Positions 34,220 to 45,646 of a DNA stretch of 64,000 nt are shown in pieces. A program made the translations under genes and the position numbers. The notes under the pieces were generated by a model, which saw nothing but the letters and a program-made list of their open reading frames with translations, was not told the DNA's origin and ran no database searches. The number at the start of each line of letters is the position of its first letter. The first letter of the stretch is position 1. The stretch comes from Allomyces macrogynus ATCC 38327 (taxonomy: Eukaryota; Blastocladiomycota; Blastocladiomycetes; Blastocladiales; Blastocladiaceae): NCBI GenBank assembly GCA_000151295.1, contig GG745342.1, forward strand, positions 518,447-582,446, written 5' to 3'.

Positions 34220-37021
34220 CTACTCGACCTGCAGGTCCTTGAGCAGCTTGACCATGGCTTGAATATCGGCCGATCTACAGAAGGAACAGTGAGTTTGAAC
34301 ACTCGTCCGCCCCACGACAACGACCAGAATAAGTATACGTACTGCGCCGTCAACACGCGCTCAATCCGCTTCTGGTAGGCCACCGGCAACTCGTCCACAT
34401 CACGTCGCGCACTCGCCTCCTCCTCGGCCAACTGCACGTACTGGTCCTTGAACTTGCGCACATGTTCCGCCTGTGCGGCGACCCCACGCAACTGATGTGC
34501 GGCCGTGCGCACACGATCAACAAACGCGCGTTCCGCCGGGGTCAACTCCGACGGGTTGGCCGCCTCGTACCACAATTGCAAAATCGCGTCCGCACGCGCG
34601 GCCAATTTCCCGACCTTCTTCTCGTACTTGCGCACGCTGGCCGCGGGCTGCTTGGTCGAGCACTTGACATTCTCGAGCAATTCAATCGCGCCCTTCATTT
34701 CCGCAAACTGGCCGTCGAGCACCAACTTCATATCGAACGCATGGTCGACGAGCCGCACGAGCGAGCGGGACAGGGCCGCGTGCACCTCGCGCAAGACCAC
34801 GACTTGGTCCTCGGACACGCCCTCGGCGGGCTCATGTGCGAGCGGCGACGCCGCAAGCACCGGCGGTGGGAGCTCCGCGTACAGGGACGCGAGCCGTGCG
34901 TGCGCGGCACGTACTGCCGCCTTGTCCTTGTCGAGCTGCTGCGGGGACAGCGGGCGCACGACCTCCTCACCCTTGTCGGTAGTCGGCATCGAAACGGGCT
35001 CGAACGCGTACAGTTCCACGGCCAGCGCGCCGTGCGCGGTCATCCCGATCAGCGACCGGTTCAGCAGCGGGTCGGCGACGACCGCAAACGCGACCATCGG
35101 GTTCGCCGCCCCGGCCGCAGCTGCGACCGTCTCGACGACCGGCACGACCGCCGACCCGGACCTGCCGACCTGCACGCACAGCTGGTGCGCGCCCTTATCG
35201 TGGACCGCGTGCACGCGGTTATCGAACGCCGGGTCGTTCGCGAACCGCACGTACCCGGCCGTCTCCAGGTCGAGCGATTCGACGGCCACACACGCGGCCG
35301 TCTCGGTTTCCGGGTCAGCCATGGCGCGCGCGCCGCGCGCGAGCGTCAGCACCGCCGACCATTTGGGTTCAGGCGGGGAAGGCGCGAGAACGTCGACGAC
35401 GCCCGTCGCGTAGGCAGTGAGCAGGACGGTCGTCACTTGATGGTCCGACTGGTCGGTGGGGGACTGCACGAGGGCGACGGCCGTGGTCAGGTCCGTGCAG
35501 AAAGCGTCGGGGTCGTCCATGGAGGCGGTGATGGGGCCGTGCAGGTGGAGCAGTTGTGGGCACGCGTCGTGTGTCGGGAGGAAAGTGGTGGTGATCGAGA
35601 CGGTGTCGGGGGTCGCGCCATCCTTGACTTGCAACTGACCGAAAAAGGTGTCGGCCAGGTACCGTTCCTCGGTGTCGTCGTCGAGGTCCTGGATGAGCGA
35701 TTCGAGCCGGTCCAAGTGGGTTCGTGCCATTTCGCTGTTTTGGAAAGAAACGGAACATGGTCAGTCTGCGGGAAACAGATGACAACGGGGGACTAGAGAC
35801 AGACCACTCCGATGGCATAATCGGGCACATCGAATACACGTCGCCGTTCTGCATCGCCACATAAATCGACAGCGGCGCCCACTCCCACCCGAGCGGCTCA
35901 CTCGTGTCCTTGGCCGCCGTCTGCGCATCGCTCCGGCGCGGCGTCATCCACGGGTTCAACGCATCGCTGCTGGGCCCCATGGCCGCGGCGACCGGGTCCT
36001 GGCCAAGAACAAACGCGATAGGCCGCGCAATCTCCTTTTCCGGGTGGTACGGGTTGCTCATGACGCGCGCCAAGTCGGCCGTGAGGACATGGTAGGTGTG
36101 CACGGGCCGGTCGATATCGGCAAAGACGTTGTAGAGCCGCAGCTGGCCGTCCTCGGAGAGGACCAGCAGGTCGCTCTTTTGCGCCGACATTGGGTGCCAG
36201 TGCGCCTGGATGAACTGCGACTGGCCGAACGTCGGGTCGATGATGCCGATTTCAAATGCGTCGCATTTCATGGTCGACGCGGTCGAGGAGGAAGTCGCGG
36301 AACCGAGGAGCGCCGAGGACGAGGCGGCGAGCATCGAGTTGGACTGGGTCCATGCGGATCCGCCGGCAGCGACGGCAGCAGCGTTGGGTGTAGCGAGGTT
36401 GGGCGCGCCGGGCGCGGCCTTGAAGAGGCGGTCCTGGAAGTCGACGACGAAGAGCGACCGCAGGCCGAGTATTGCGAGAAAACGTCCTGTGTCGTTGAAC
36501 TCGAGCTGGACCACGTCAAGGTCGAGCTCAACGTCGTCCGTGTCGACCGTCTATCGCGCCGAGAGAGCGTCAGTTGGGTCGTTCACGCGCGCGCGCATGC
36601 TCGACTGCGACAAACGTACACGGTACCGCGCCTGTCGCTCAAACACGCGCACAATTTCATCGTTGGACGTCGTGTCGGGCAACTTGTCGAGCGCCTTTTT
36701 CACGGCGCGCAGGTCGAGCACGCGCAGTTCCTTGGCAATCACAACCGCAAGATAGTATCCCTTGATGACCATGGTCGAGCGGGTCGGCTGGACATAGTCG
36801 TGTGCGCCCGTGCCGCGGTCGGCGACGCTGCTCATGGTACTCTGGCCAAATGCGGAGATCAGCGTCGAGTTGAACCCCATCGACTTGGAAAAGTCGAGGT
36901 CGGCGTTGGCGCCGAGGTTGACCGACTTGTCGGCATCGTAGAAACTCGGCAGGTTGGCACCGGTGAGCGGTGAGCCCCAGAAGATCGGGTGGTACTTGAG
37001 CTTGGCCTGCCAGCTGGACAT
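34220..37021 (-). CDS. NUP88: Nucleoporin NUP88/Nup82
   Basis: Exons 37021-36620, 36550-35805, 35734-34343 and 34274-34220 join in frame to 864 residues. The N-terminal part is a beta-propeller. VVQLEFNDTGRFLAILGLRS is the strongest match, to the Nup82/NUP88 signature (hydrophobic-NPTG-xLLALVG-S), and IQAHWHPMSAQKSDLLVLSEDGQLRLYN follows the family pattern of WHP...L-V-L-T-x-D-x-x-LR-x-Y. The C-terminal third (from about residue 620) is helical and coiled-coil, ending in IQAMVKLLKDLQVE. NUP88/Nup82 anchors the cytoplasmic mRNA-export platform (Nup159/NUP214, Nsp1/NUP62) at the pore. It shares a 390-bp divergent promoter with the RRM gene. Confidence 0.85.
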
Positions 37022-37410
37022 GGCTGGTGAAGCGTGGTAGTGGCAGGTTGGACTTGGTTTGGTGCACTTGGAGCGGCGGATCGGGCGCTGGCCAGATCTT
37101 GAACTTGGATGACAGCGGAATGCAGCAGGTCGCGACGGCTCGCCTGGCCGCAATGATGGTTGGTCGCGTCGACGTCGTCGGCCGCTCTGACGTCGTTCTT
37201 GCCTGACGAAGGGCGTGCTGACAACTTCAGATTGCCCAGCAACGAGTCGCGTGGCGGCAGCTGACCACGATGCGATCCTCCCCCTCCGCTCAGCCGCTCT
37301 TTCAACGATTCCAGCACCGGCACAAAGGCGATTGCAAGCAAAGCGACGCTGCACGACGCGACGCAATACCACACGCAACCGCACGCAACTGTTCCTCGCA
37401 ACACGACACC
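37022..37410. promoter_or_regulatory. Short bidirectional promoter, NUP88 / RRM gene
   Basis: Only 389 bp separate the two start codons, so the promoters must overlap. No TATA box was seen; both genes are of housekeeping type. Confidence 0.55.
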
Positions 37411-38572
37411 ATGGCTGCACCAAAACGCGAGCGCGTATGGACCTCAACCGCACCCAGCAGCAACCCGACCACCACGATCCCGGGCCTAACCAATCCGTGG
37501 CCATCTTGATCTGCAGGCGCCCTCGGGCAACGACCAGCAGCAGCAGCAGCATGCCGGGGCCAAGCGCCCGCGCACCGACGACGCGGCCACCAAGAACAGT
37601 CCCGTCGTCTTTGTCGGCCAGCTGCCGTTTTCGGCCACACAGGCCGAGCTGCAGACGCTCTTTGAGAAATTTGGCACGGTCGTGGCCGTGCGCATGAGCA
37701 AGAAGTCGATTCGCAAGTTCAGCAAGGTCAAGCACTTGTTCACGGGGTAATTACCGCCTCTTTTCTTCCCACCTGGTCCTGAGCGCAGACTCTGACCTCG
37801 ACATCCTTCCAGCTGCGCGCATGTCGAGTACGCGACCCCCGCCGAAGCCACGACCGCGTGCCGCAAGCTCGCCGGGTACCAGTACGAGGGCCGCACGTTG
37901 CGGTCCGACATGGCGGCGACGCACACGCCGTCGGTGCGTGCGCCCACGGCTGAGCCGAGCGACACGCTCTTTGTCGCCAACCTGCCCTACGGGTTTTCCG
38001 ATTCCGATCTCGAGGCCATGTTCCGCCCACAGCGCGGGTTTGGTCGTGTGCGTGTGCCCGACGCGAACAAGGGGTTCGCGTATGTGCAGTTTGACGACGA
38101 GGATGCGGCGCAGGCGGCGGTGCGCGCGCTGAACGGCGCCAATTTCAAGGGCCGCCGGATCCGGATCGATTACGCGAATTCGCAGCAGAGGGCGACGTTC
38201 AAGAGCAACAAGGTGGAGAGCAAGAAGGAGGAGGCGAAGGAGGTGAGCAGTAGCGACGAGGATGAGGACGAGGACGAGGACGAGAGCAGCGACGAGGAGG
38301 GCGGCGAGAAGGAGGGCAGCGACGATGCGGAGAGCAGTGACGACGGCTCGGACGAGGATGATGACGATAGTCAGTCGGACGATTCTGATGCTGCCCTCGC
38401 ACCTGCCCCCACCAAGAAGGGCCAGCAGAGGAATCCCGTCGCGAAGCCGACCAAGCCCGCGTCGAGCGACGACGACTCGGAGGAGGACAACGACGAGGAG
38501 AGTGACGAGGACGGCAAGAGCGACGCTGATTCCGACGCAAGCTCAGACTCGGACGACTCCGAGTCGGATTGA
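37411..38572 (+). CDS. Two-RRM RNA-binding protein with acidic tail (nucleolin-like)
   Basis: Exons 37411-37434, 37517-37746 and 37813-38572 join to 337 residues. RRM1 begins VVFVGQLPFSATQAELQTLF (RNP2-type VFVGQL) and RRM2 begins TLFVANLPYGFSDSDLEAMF with RNP1 KGFAYVQF. The C-terminal third is an acidic Ser/Asp/Glu tract of the KKEEAKEVSSSDEDEDEDED type, broken by a basic KKGQQRNPVAKPTKPA. Nsr1 and nucleolin combine RRMs with acidic tracts but place them N-terminally, so orthology is uncertain. A nucleolar or pre-rRNA role is inference. The acidic tract offers many casein kinase 2-type sites. Confidence 0.85.
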
Positions 38573-39237
38573 GCGCGCGTCTCTAGATATTTTTCTTGTT
38601 CAGTTTTGTTGGGAGTGCTATTTTGCGACGGTGAGGGTCGCGGCGCGGAATTAATTGATAACTTTATCGACTGAGAAGTGGTACAAGCTGGAGTTGTGTC
38701 GCACCTGTCGGCAACGCGTGACGCAGGTCTTCCCCTCGATCGTGTCGCTGCTGCTTTATTCTCCTCGCGACCCAAGGCAAACGACACCAATCGACCTCGA
38801 CGACGACGACGACCTCGCTCAGCGCCCAGCAACCGCCCTTGGACCACGCAACTCCACGCAAAGTATGGTGTCGCCCCTTGGCTACGCGTCCTGCCGTGCT
38901 GTCCTGCGCCCGTGCATCGCGTCGAACTCCCGCCCTCGAGTCGGGGCGAACTGCACCCGTTTGCAAGCGACCATGGCCGTCATGAACTTGCGCGCGAGGC
39001 CTTTGCCTGTGTAAAAGCGCGACGCGTGCAAGAGAAGCGGCTCCAGCCACATGGCCTTCGTTGACGGCAGCTCACGCGCCGTTGAATGTGTTCAACGAGC
39101 TCGGCCTGTCTGGTCGCTTGCACGCACGCTGGCCGGTGCACGGGGCCCCGACTCTCTCAACGGCGGCTGTCTCTATTGATGGCGCCGTGCCCGCATCAGA
39201 TCCGGGGCTAATGGACCTATTTGTGCTCCATTCCCAG
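38573..39237. other. Upstream region of NOT2, probably 5' exons or UTR
   Basis: A CTAAT branch-like site at about 39209 and TTCCCAG at 39237 look like the end of an intron, so part of this stretch should belong to the NOT2 transcript. I could not identify the first exon. Candidate ATGs at 38973, 38982 and 39050 have no supporting similarity. Confidence 0.45.
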
Positions 39238-41263
39238 GCCAATCGCTGCCCGTTTCGACCACCCTGTTCAGCCCTCTCGCGCCGTCACCGCATCCGTCAG
39301 GCGCACCCGCCAGTACCGCGCCAACCTTTCCGCCGCTCCCCTCTGGCCTCGGCCTGCCCGCCGCGCCCGACGCGCCATTCGCTTCCGTCGCCGGCACGCG
39401 CGTCCTTCACCACGACGTCCACGCCGCCCTCCGCGCCGGGTTTCCCGTACTCGGGCGCACCGTCTTCTGGCGCCCGCTCATCCGACCCAATGGCCGCAGC
39501 ACTTGCAGCAGCAGCCGCAGCTGCACGCGGCATGCCGCCACCTCCACCACCACCGGGCGGGCTCGGGTTCCCGCCACCCACGTCCGACGACTACGCCGCG
39601 CTCGCTGCAGCGGCCGCAGCCGCAAACGCGGGCCTGCCCGGCGGATGGGCTGCGGCGGCGCATCACCACCCACAATTTGCTGCGGCGGTTGCGGCTGCGG
39701 CGGCGGCACATGGGAACTTGATGAACGTGCGTGGTGGACTGCCGTTGTTGCCGCAGGGACAACACGTGGATAAGGTACCGTTCGCTGTGGTCGCTATCGC
39801 GTGCCCGCAAACGCTGACCGTCAACACGCTGTCGTGTAGCTCTTTGCTGGCGGTACCAAGCCGCTCGGTCCCGGCGGACTCCCACCAGCACTCGGCGGTG
39901 TCATGGGCGTACCTGGTGCCGGAATGGTTCCGCCGATGGTCGGGCTGCAGAATCGCACGGGCAGTGTCCCGCCACCACCACCGATTGGCCCGGGATCCGC
40001 ATCGGCCGCACCAGGAGCGCCGGGACCCGCGTCGGACGGGACCGTGGCTGCTCCAGCAGCAGCAGCAGTAGGGACGCCGGCATTGCCGAGTACCGACAAG
40101 TATGGTCTGCTGGGTCTGTTGGGAATTATTCGGCTCACGGACCCGGACACGAACGCACTCGCGCTCGGCACGGACTTGACGACGCTCGGGTTGAATTTGA
40201 ACTCGCCAGAGTACGCATTGATGTTGATCTTCGATGAACGGACCTTATCGCTCACGTATCCTCGATTGCTTCTAGGCTGTTGTACCCGATGTTCGCGTCG
40301 CCGTTCTCGGAAACGCTGCACCCGCTCGGAGCCGCGCTGCAGGGCCCCGTCGAGCCCGAGTTCCATCTCCCGTCGTGCTACCTGCTGCCCTTTGGCGATG
40401 CGAGCAATTCCAGCGACTTGCCCGGCGGCCTCTCCGTCCAGGACCTGGCCGCCAAAGTCGTGCACTTTTCTGACGAAACACTCTTCTACATTTTCTACGC
40501 GATGCCGCGCGACCAAGTGCAGGACCTGGCCGCGGCCGAGCTCTACGCGCGGCACTGGCGGTACCACAAGGACCTGCAGCTGTGGCTGACCAAGGACACG
40601 TCGGCCGACGCCATGGCCGTCGCGGCCGCCACGGGCGTCAAGACGGCCACCTACGAGCGCGGCCTGTTCATTTTCTTTGACGTGACCACGTTCGAGAAGC
40701 GGCGCAAGGAATTCACGCTCTATTACGACGCGCTCGAGGAATGCGCGCCTGGCGGTGCCGTCGCGGCTGCTGCGGCCATGGCTGCCGCTAAACCCGCGCA
40801 CGCGAACGCCGCCGCGCTCGGCCTGCCGGGTCTCGCCGCGGCTGCCGCGGCACCGCACATGCTCGCGTTCAACGCGCCCGCCAACGCGCCGCCGACCGTC
40901 TCGGCCCCGGCTTCGGCCGTGCCGCACGCGAGCGTGCCCGCGCCAGGGATCCCGCCGGCACTGCTCTACCAGCAGGCGCAGGCGCAGCCGCCGCCGCCAA
41001 TGGGCGCGCCGCAGCCCGCGGCGCTCGCACACTTGGCGGCATTGCGCGCGGCCGCGTCGCAGACACCGCTCGGGCTCCAGCAGCAACAGCAACAGCAGCC
41101 GCAGCAGCATCTCGGGTATTACGGCCAGCAGCAGCAGCAGCCGCAGCAGCCGTTTGCGTTCCCGCTCGCCGACGCGGCGGCGGCGCGGCCGGATCAGCAG
41201 ATGTTGCTCGCGCGGTTGCAGCAGCAGGCGGCGGCTGCCGCCGCCGCGCAGCAGATGCGGTGA
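39238..41263 (+). CDS. NOT2: CCR4-NOT complex subunit 2 (NOT2/CNOT2), 5' end unresolved
   Basis: Exons ending at 39774, then 39840-40210 and 40276-41263 (stop at 41261). The NOT-box domain is unmistakable: YGLLGLLGIIRLTDPD, ALGTDLTTLGLNLNSPE, LYPMFASPF, FYIFYAMPRDQVQDLAAAEL, HWRYHKDLQLW and YERGLFIFFDVTTFEKRRKEF. Before it is a low-complexity Ala/Pro/Gly region, and after it an Ala- then Gln-rich tail of about 150 residues that animal CNOT2 lacks. The 5' part is open in one frame from 39238 (SLPVSTTLFSPLAPSP) and in another from about 39400 (PPSAPGFPYSGAPSS), so a small intron, frameshift or assembly error lies near 39390-39420. CCR4-NOT deadenylates mRNA and represses translation. Confidence 0.88.
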
Positions 41264-42211
41264 TGGTGACGGGATGGTCTCGCGCTGCGCTGCTCCGTGG
41301 TCTCCGCCCGTCCGCTTTGGTCGTGCGCGCGCACGATCGGGTTCGTTGTTTCATGGTTGTGATGCCGTGAATTTGTTTCGTTCCTACTTTCTGCCCCACC
41401 CACCCTTGTTTCGTTGGCCGTGTTCTGGCCCTTGGCTTTGCGTTCATTTGTGTCTCTTCTCTGTCGTCCAAGAATCAATACGCGTTCAATCGTTTGCTTC
41501 GAAATTTCATATTCGTCGCATCGTCCGCCGCTGCCCATCGTCGTTGCTCGCCAGCGTCCTCGTCGCCGGCCTCAGCGTCAGTGCGAACTTCGTCCTGGTC
41601 GTCATCGCTCTTCCTTCATCACATCGACCGCACTGGTGCGGTGGAGGTGCATGCAAAGGTGCTCGCCAACGCATTTGGATCGGACAGCGCGGCGACGATT
41701 GGCCCCTGCCGATCCAAAGTGTGATAACGCCTCCTTGGCCAACCCCTGCCCAAAAGGCCGGCCATCAGATAAATCTGGCCCTTCGCGCTGTTGTTCTCGT
41801 CCCTTTCCCGTCGCCTTCCACCTCAACCCACGCCCAACGACGGCCTGCCCATCATCATCAAGCTTCAATCGTGGAACCGAGGTCCGCTGGCGGCGCGGCC
41901 AAGGGGCGGGCATCAGGCAAGGGATCGTCACTGAGAGGAACGGGCATCAGAGCTCTCTCGCCCTCTCTCTTCATTTCCCCAGCAATCCACTGTCGATCGG
42001 CGCAGCGCATTTCATTTCCTTCGTCTCCAATCTCCATCGCCATCCTGGTCGAAACGCGCCGTGGGGTCATCGATGCCCCGGTGACCGCGTCGCTTTTGCA
42101 ATCTTGTCGCCCAGCTTGATTGCGCTTCCACCCACCAGCACCACCGCGCGGCCCGCTTCGCACAGCACCGCGTTCCCAATCCATTTCGCTCGCCCGAGAT
42201 AGCATCCATCG
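41264..42211. other. Intergenic upstream of the homeodomain gene
   Basis: Nearly 1 kb. Pyrimidine-rich on the + strand in parts (41380-41480, 41780-41830). No gene or repeat recognised. Confidence 0.5.
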
Positions 42212-43183
42212 ATGCCCGCGATGCCGCGCGCCGTCATATACCCCAGCGCGCCCGCCCAGGATAGCACAGACAACGACGCCGACGAATCCTTCCATCACCA
42301 AGACGACATGATCATGGACGCCCACCGCTTCATCGCCGACCCGATGACGACGACCGACGACGTGGTCGCGCTGCTCAACGCGCGCAAACGGCGCCGGCGC
42401 ACGCTCGCCAAGGAGCGGCAAGTGCTCGAAGACGCGTTTGTGCAGTGCGCGACGCCCGACCGCACCGAACGCGCCCGGCTCGCGCGCGAGATTGGGTGGT
42501 CGGACAAGGCCGTGACCGTGTGGTTCCAAGTACGTTTGCAATCTACCAGAATTCGGCGAAGAGCGATGGATGGGTTCCAGAATGCTGACTGTGTGTGTTT
42601 CTCTCTGCAGAATCGCCGCCAAAAGGAACGCAAGCAGGCCGCAACCACGACACCCATCACGATGCGCCCGCCGTCGCCCGCGCCCTCCGCGGCCTCGTCC
42701 TCGTCCTCGTCTTCTCCACCGTCGCGCGCACGGACCGCGTCCCTGGCCTCGTCCACGTGCGCGAGTCCGCCGACTCCGACCCCGATCCCGATCCCGTCCC
42801 TGCCCGCCGCAACCACGCCGCCGCTCTCGCCGACCCCGGCCGCGCGCCTCTGGTCGATTCCCACGCCAGTCCCTGTCCGAATCCCGCCCGTGGCCACGGC
42901 TCTGCGTTCCCTGATCCGCGCGCGCGCCGCGATGCAGGCGCCGCGGCCCGCGGTCGTTGAGCACGCGGTCGATCCGGCGTGTCCGTGCTACGCTTGTTCC
43001 AGGGCGCTCTTGCTCGGTGGGCTCGGTGCGATGCCCGCGGCGCCAGTCGAGGTGGAGGACACGCAAGTGGACAGGACATGTCAGGCGTTTGCGCCGCTCG
43101 CGACGCTGCTGGCGGTCTGCGAGGTGGAGCGCGAGCGCGAGCGCGTCGTGGCGAGGCCGAGCGCGACGGCGACGGCGTGTTAG
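42212..43183 (+). CDS. Homeodomain transcription factor
   Basis: Exons 42212-42529 and 42611-43183 give 323 residues' worth of open frame, 296 after splicing. The homeodomain begins at about residue 56 (ARKRRRRTLAKERQVLEDAF) and ends with helix 3 WFQNRRQKERK. That helix has Gln50 and Asn51 as in typical (non-TALE) homeodomains. The intron splits the WFQ/NRRQ junction, a site often interrupted in homeobox genes. The rest is Pro/Ser/Ala-rich, with CPCYACSRALL near the C-terminus. It should bind TAAT-core DNA; targets unknown. An in-frame ATG pair at about residue 33 could also serve as start. Confidence 0.88.
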   Translation: MPAMPRAVIYPSAPAQDSTDNDADESFHHQDDMIMDAHRFIADPMTTTDDVVALLNARKRRRRTLAKERQVLEDAFVQCATPDRTERARLAREIGWSDKAVTVWFQVRLQSTRIRRRAMDGFQNADCVCFSLQNRRQKERKQAATTTPITMRPPSPAPSAASSSSSSSPPSRARTASLASSTCASPPTPTPIPIPSLPAATTPPLSPTPAARLWSIPTPVPVRIPPVATALRSLIRARAAMQAPRPAVVEHAVDPACPCYACSRALLLGGLGAMPAAPVEVEDTQVDRTCQAFAPLATLLAVCEVERERERVVARPSATATAC

Positions 43184-43974
43184 TCGGCGTCGGCTGGTGA
43201 GGCCTGTCGCGGCCCGGGGCGGCGCGGCGGACCGAGTGTATATTGAGTCTGTGGGTCGCGATTCGTATCTTTCATTGTGTATATATCTGAATGCCACTTG
43301 CGTTTTCCCTATCGTCGTGGATTTGTGGTTAAGACACGTCAGGACGTGGTCCCCCTCAGAGCGAGCGTGATGGTTTCCCGTGCATGCGATCGAAGTCGAT
43401 TTCGGTCGCTGTCTGGTGGAGAAGCAAGTCTGCCATGCAGAATTCGAATTTATGGACCTATTTCGCCGTTCTGGGCGAGAGATGCAGGAACTCTAGTAGC
43501 AACTCCTCGCCGGCGTGTTCTGCGCTCCAGGATGACAGCGAGTAGATTGAATCAGGCTGAACTTTCCGTGCAACCAGGATCTCTCCGGCCGCTAATTGAC
43601 GTGCTTCTTGGGCATGGATTTGATGTCGCGCCGTCATCAAGCGTGCGACCCGTGGACGCAGGCCACCCATGCTGACCTTCCCGACACCGGATGGATTGAT
43701 CGTTTCACAGCAGGTCGCCTGGCTTCGACATTTCATCTCGTTGGAATGAGTGTCCCCCGCCCGTTACAAGGCAAGACAGCAGCCTTTCTTGATTGAACGT
43801 TTATGGATGAGGACCCTGCGGCGCGAGCGCGCTACCCGCGTTCGAGGCCTCTTTGCGACAAGCTACGCGACGCGCGCAAGTAATCGCTCCGGACCCTCCG
43901 ATCCAATCGATATCCAAAAACCAATCTCCATGTCTGATACTTTCGACTCGCCCTCCACCCTCTCCACCCCTGAT
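43184..43974. other. Convergent intergenic region
   Basis: 0.8 kb between the ends of the homeodomain and UBX genes. Lower GC than either gene; no supported feature. Confidence 0.55.
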
Positions 43975-44930
43975 CTACTTCTGGTACATGAGCGCGGCAC
44001 TCGGCACCAAATCGAGCTCGCGCAACGACTTGCCCATTTCGGTGTCCCCCAGCACCCGCCGCGGGAACGTCATCGTGAGCTTCCCGCCGGCCACGCCATG
44101 CTCGGTCTGCAACCACGCATACACATCGCGCAGCGGCGCGTCGGCTTCAAACGTGTGCGTGATTGGGGCCGCAGCCGCCCCGCGAATCTGGAGCCGCGCG
44201 GACGTTGCCGAGGATGCCGACTGCGGCGGGGTCACGGCACGGGTTGCGGGCGCGGGGGCCGGAGCCGCTGGCGCGGCGTTCCGTGGCGCGAATCGCGCGG
44301 CGCGGTCGCGCCGGTCCTGTTCGATCTGCGCGAGAATGCGAGCCTTGGCGGCTTTGTCCTCTTGCTTTTCGCGTCTCTTCTGCTCGGCAATCTGCGACAT
44401 TTCTTTTTCGCGCAGGGCCTCTGGTTGGTTGGCCAAGTCCGCCGAGTGAGTGTCATGTTGCGGAGGGAAAGGGGAAAAGAAGCAGACCAACCTTGCACCT
44501 GCACGAGCTCCTGCCCGGCCCGCCGGCGAATCCGCTCGCGCTCCTTGACCTCGGCGATTTCCTGCAGCCGTTTCTGCTCGCGACGCTCGGCCATCTTAGC
44601 CTGCAGTGCTGCGAGCTTGGCGGCTTTTTCCTCGGGCGTCAAGGGCTTGATGATTTCCGTGGATTCGGAAAAGTTGGCGTGGCCCGTCTTGGTGCCGTGC
44701 AGCTGCGCGTAGTCGACTACCGACGGAGCGCGGGCCAACGTCCGCGTCAGTTGCTGAGACGCGTCGCGACAGACCGGAAAGTAAAACAGCTGCGTACTGT
44801 CGCGGAACAGCTTGCCGCAGTCGTCGCACCGCAGCGAGTTTGCGGTTGCCTCGCCCTCGGCGATCGTGCCTGGTGGAGGGACGGGCGGACGCGTGTGGAT
44901 CGGGTCAGCGTCGGTGTCTGACTCAGACAT
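43975..44930 (-). CDS. UBXN1: UBXN1/SAKS1-like UBX-domain protein with N-terminal C2H2 finger
   Basis: Exons 44930-44798, 44716-44492 and 44420-43975 join in frame to 267 residues. In place of the UBA domain of animal UBXN1, the N-terminus has CDDCGKLFRD...QLHGTKTGH, a C-x2-C-x12-H-x5-H finger created across the first intron. FSESTEIIKPLTPEEKAAKL and a long charged coiled coil follow (RRAGQELVQVQEALREKEM, KARILAQIEQDRRDRAARFAP). The C-terminal 80 residues are a UBX beta-grasp fold (RLQIRG, LRDVYAWL, FPRRVLGD). UBX proteins recruit Cdc48/p97. The canonical FPR loop is present (FPRR), which is the p97 contact. The gene is divergent from the stress protein gene. Confidence 0.85.
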
Positions 44931-45646
44931 GCAGAGAAGCTTGTGCTGTGCGGCCCGCACCGTCGTCGGCAGCGGCGGGCGCGGGCGGCGTCACGTCGGT
45001 TGCGGCGGGTTGAGCGGTGCCGGATGGGTCGGTCATCGTGGTGGTCGTGGTGGTCGCGGTCGTAGCAAGCAGCAAGATCGCGTCGGCCGCCTTGGAAGAC
45101 ACGTCGCGCGCGATGGGGAGAAGTGGCCCCCGGGCGAGATCCCGCACGTGACTGCCCCCGAACGCTCCACTCGTCACTTGACGCCGACCTCCCTGCAGGC
45201 GGCTCGGCCGCCGCCACGACGACGACACGCGAAACGATCAGTGCTGAATCACGCCGGCTCACCAAAGGCAAGTTTCAACCTTGGTTCAACTTTGCTGGCT
45301 TTGCGTCGGCCTTGCGCGTCCTGTCGCCGCAACGTTCCTGCAGTGGCGTGCAGCCAGTGGCGCCAGTGCTGTCCCGCGGGCAAAGTCGACGGACCGCGAC
45401 GCCAGCCGCCAGCGGCGCGCGTGCCGGTTGGGCCCCAGGATGCCCCACGATGCGCCGCGTCGTTGGAACGCGGCGACGCGATCCGATGCGCGACGCGCGC
45501 GCGGGTCTCGCGAGCTTGTCGATTTTGGGACGAATCGCGCGCAACCTGGGCACGGTATAAAGAGGACCGCACCCCCGCGGCCATCGTCCTGCTGTTCTCT
45601 CCATCCACCCACCTCCCGAGGACCCAGCCCACCCAACGCATCCACC
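44931..45646. other. Divergent promoter region, UBX gene / universal stress protein
   Basis: 0.7 kb. It holds the TATA box for the stress-protein gene and a CT-rich stretch just before its ATG. No other gene supported. Confidence 0.55.
45556..45561 (+). promoter_or_regulatory. TATA box (TATAAA)
   Basis: TATAAA in the context CACGGTATAAAGAGG, 91 bp upstream of the ATG of the universal stress protein gene, followed about 30-50 bp later by a CT-rich candidate start region (TGCTGTTCTCTCCATCC). The cleanest core promoter in the window. Confidence 0.65.

Noticed and set aside
42295..42897. A 200-codon Gly/Val-rich frame opposite the homeodomain gene
   Set aside because: Shadow of the Pro/Ala-rich tail of the homeodomain protein.
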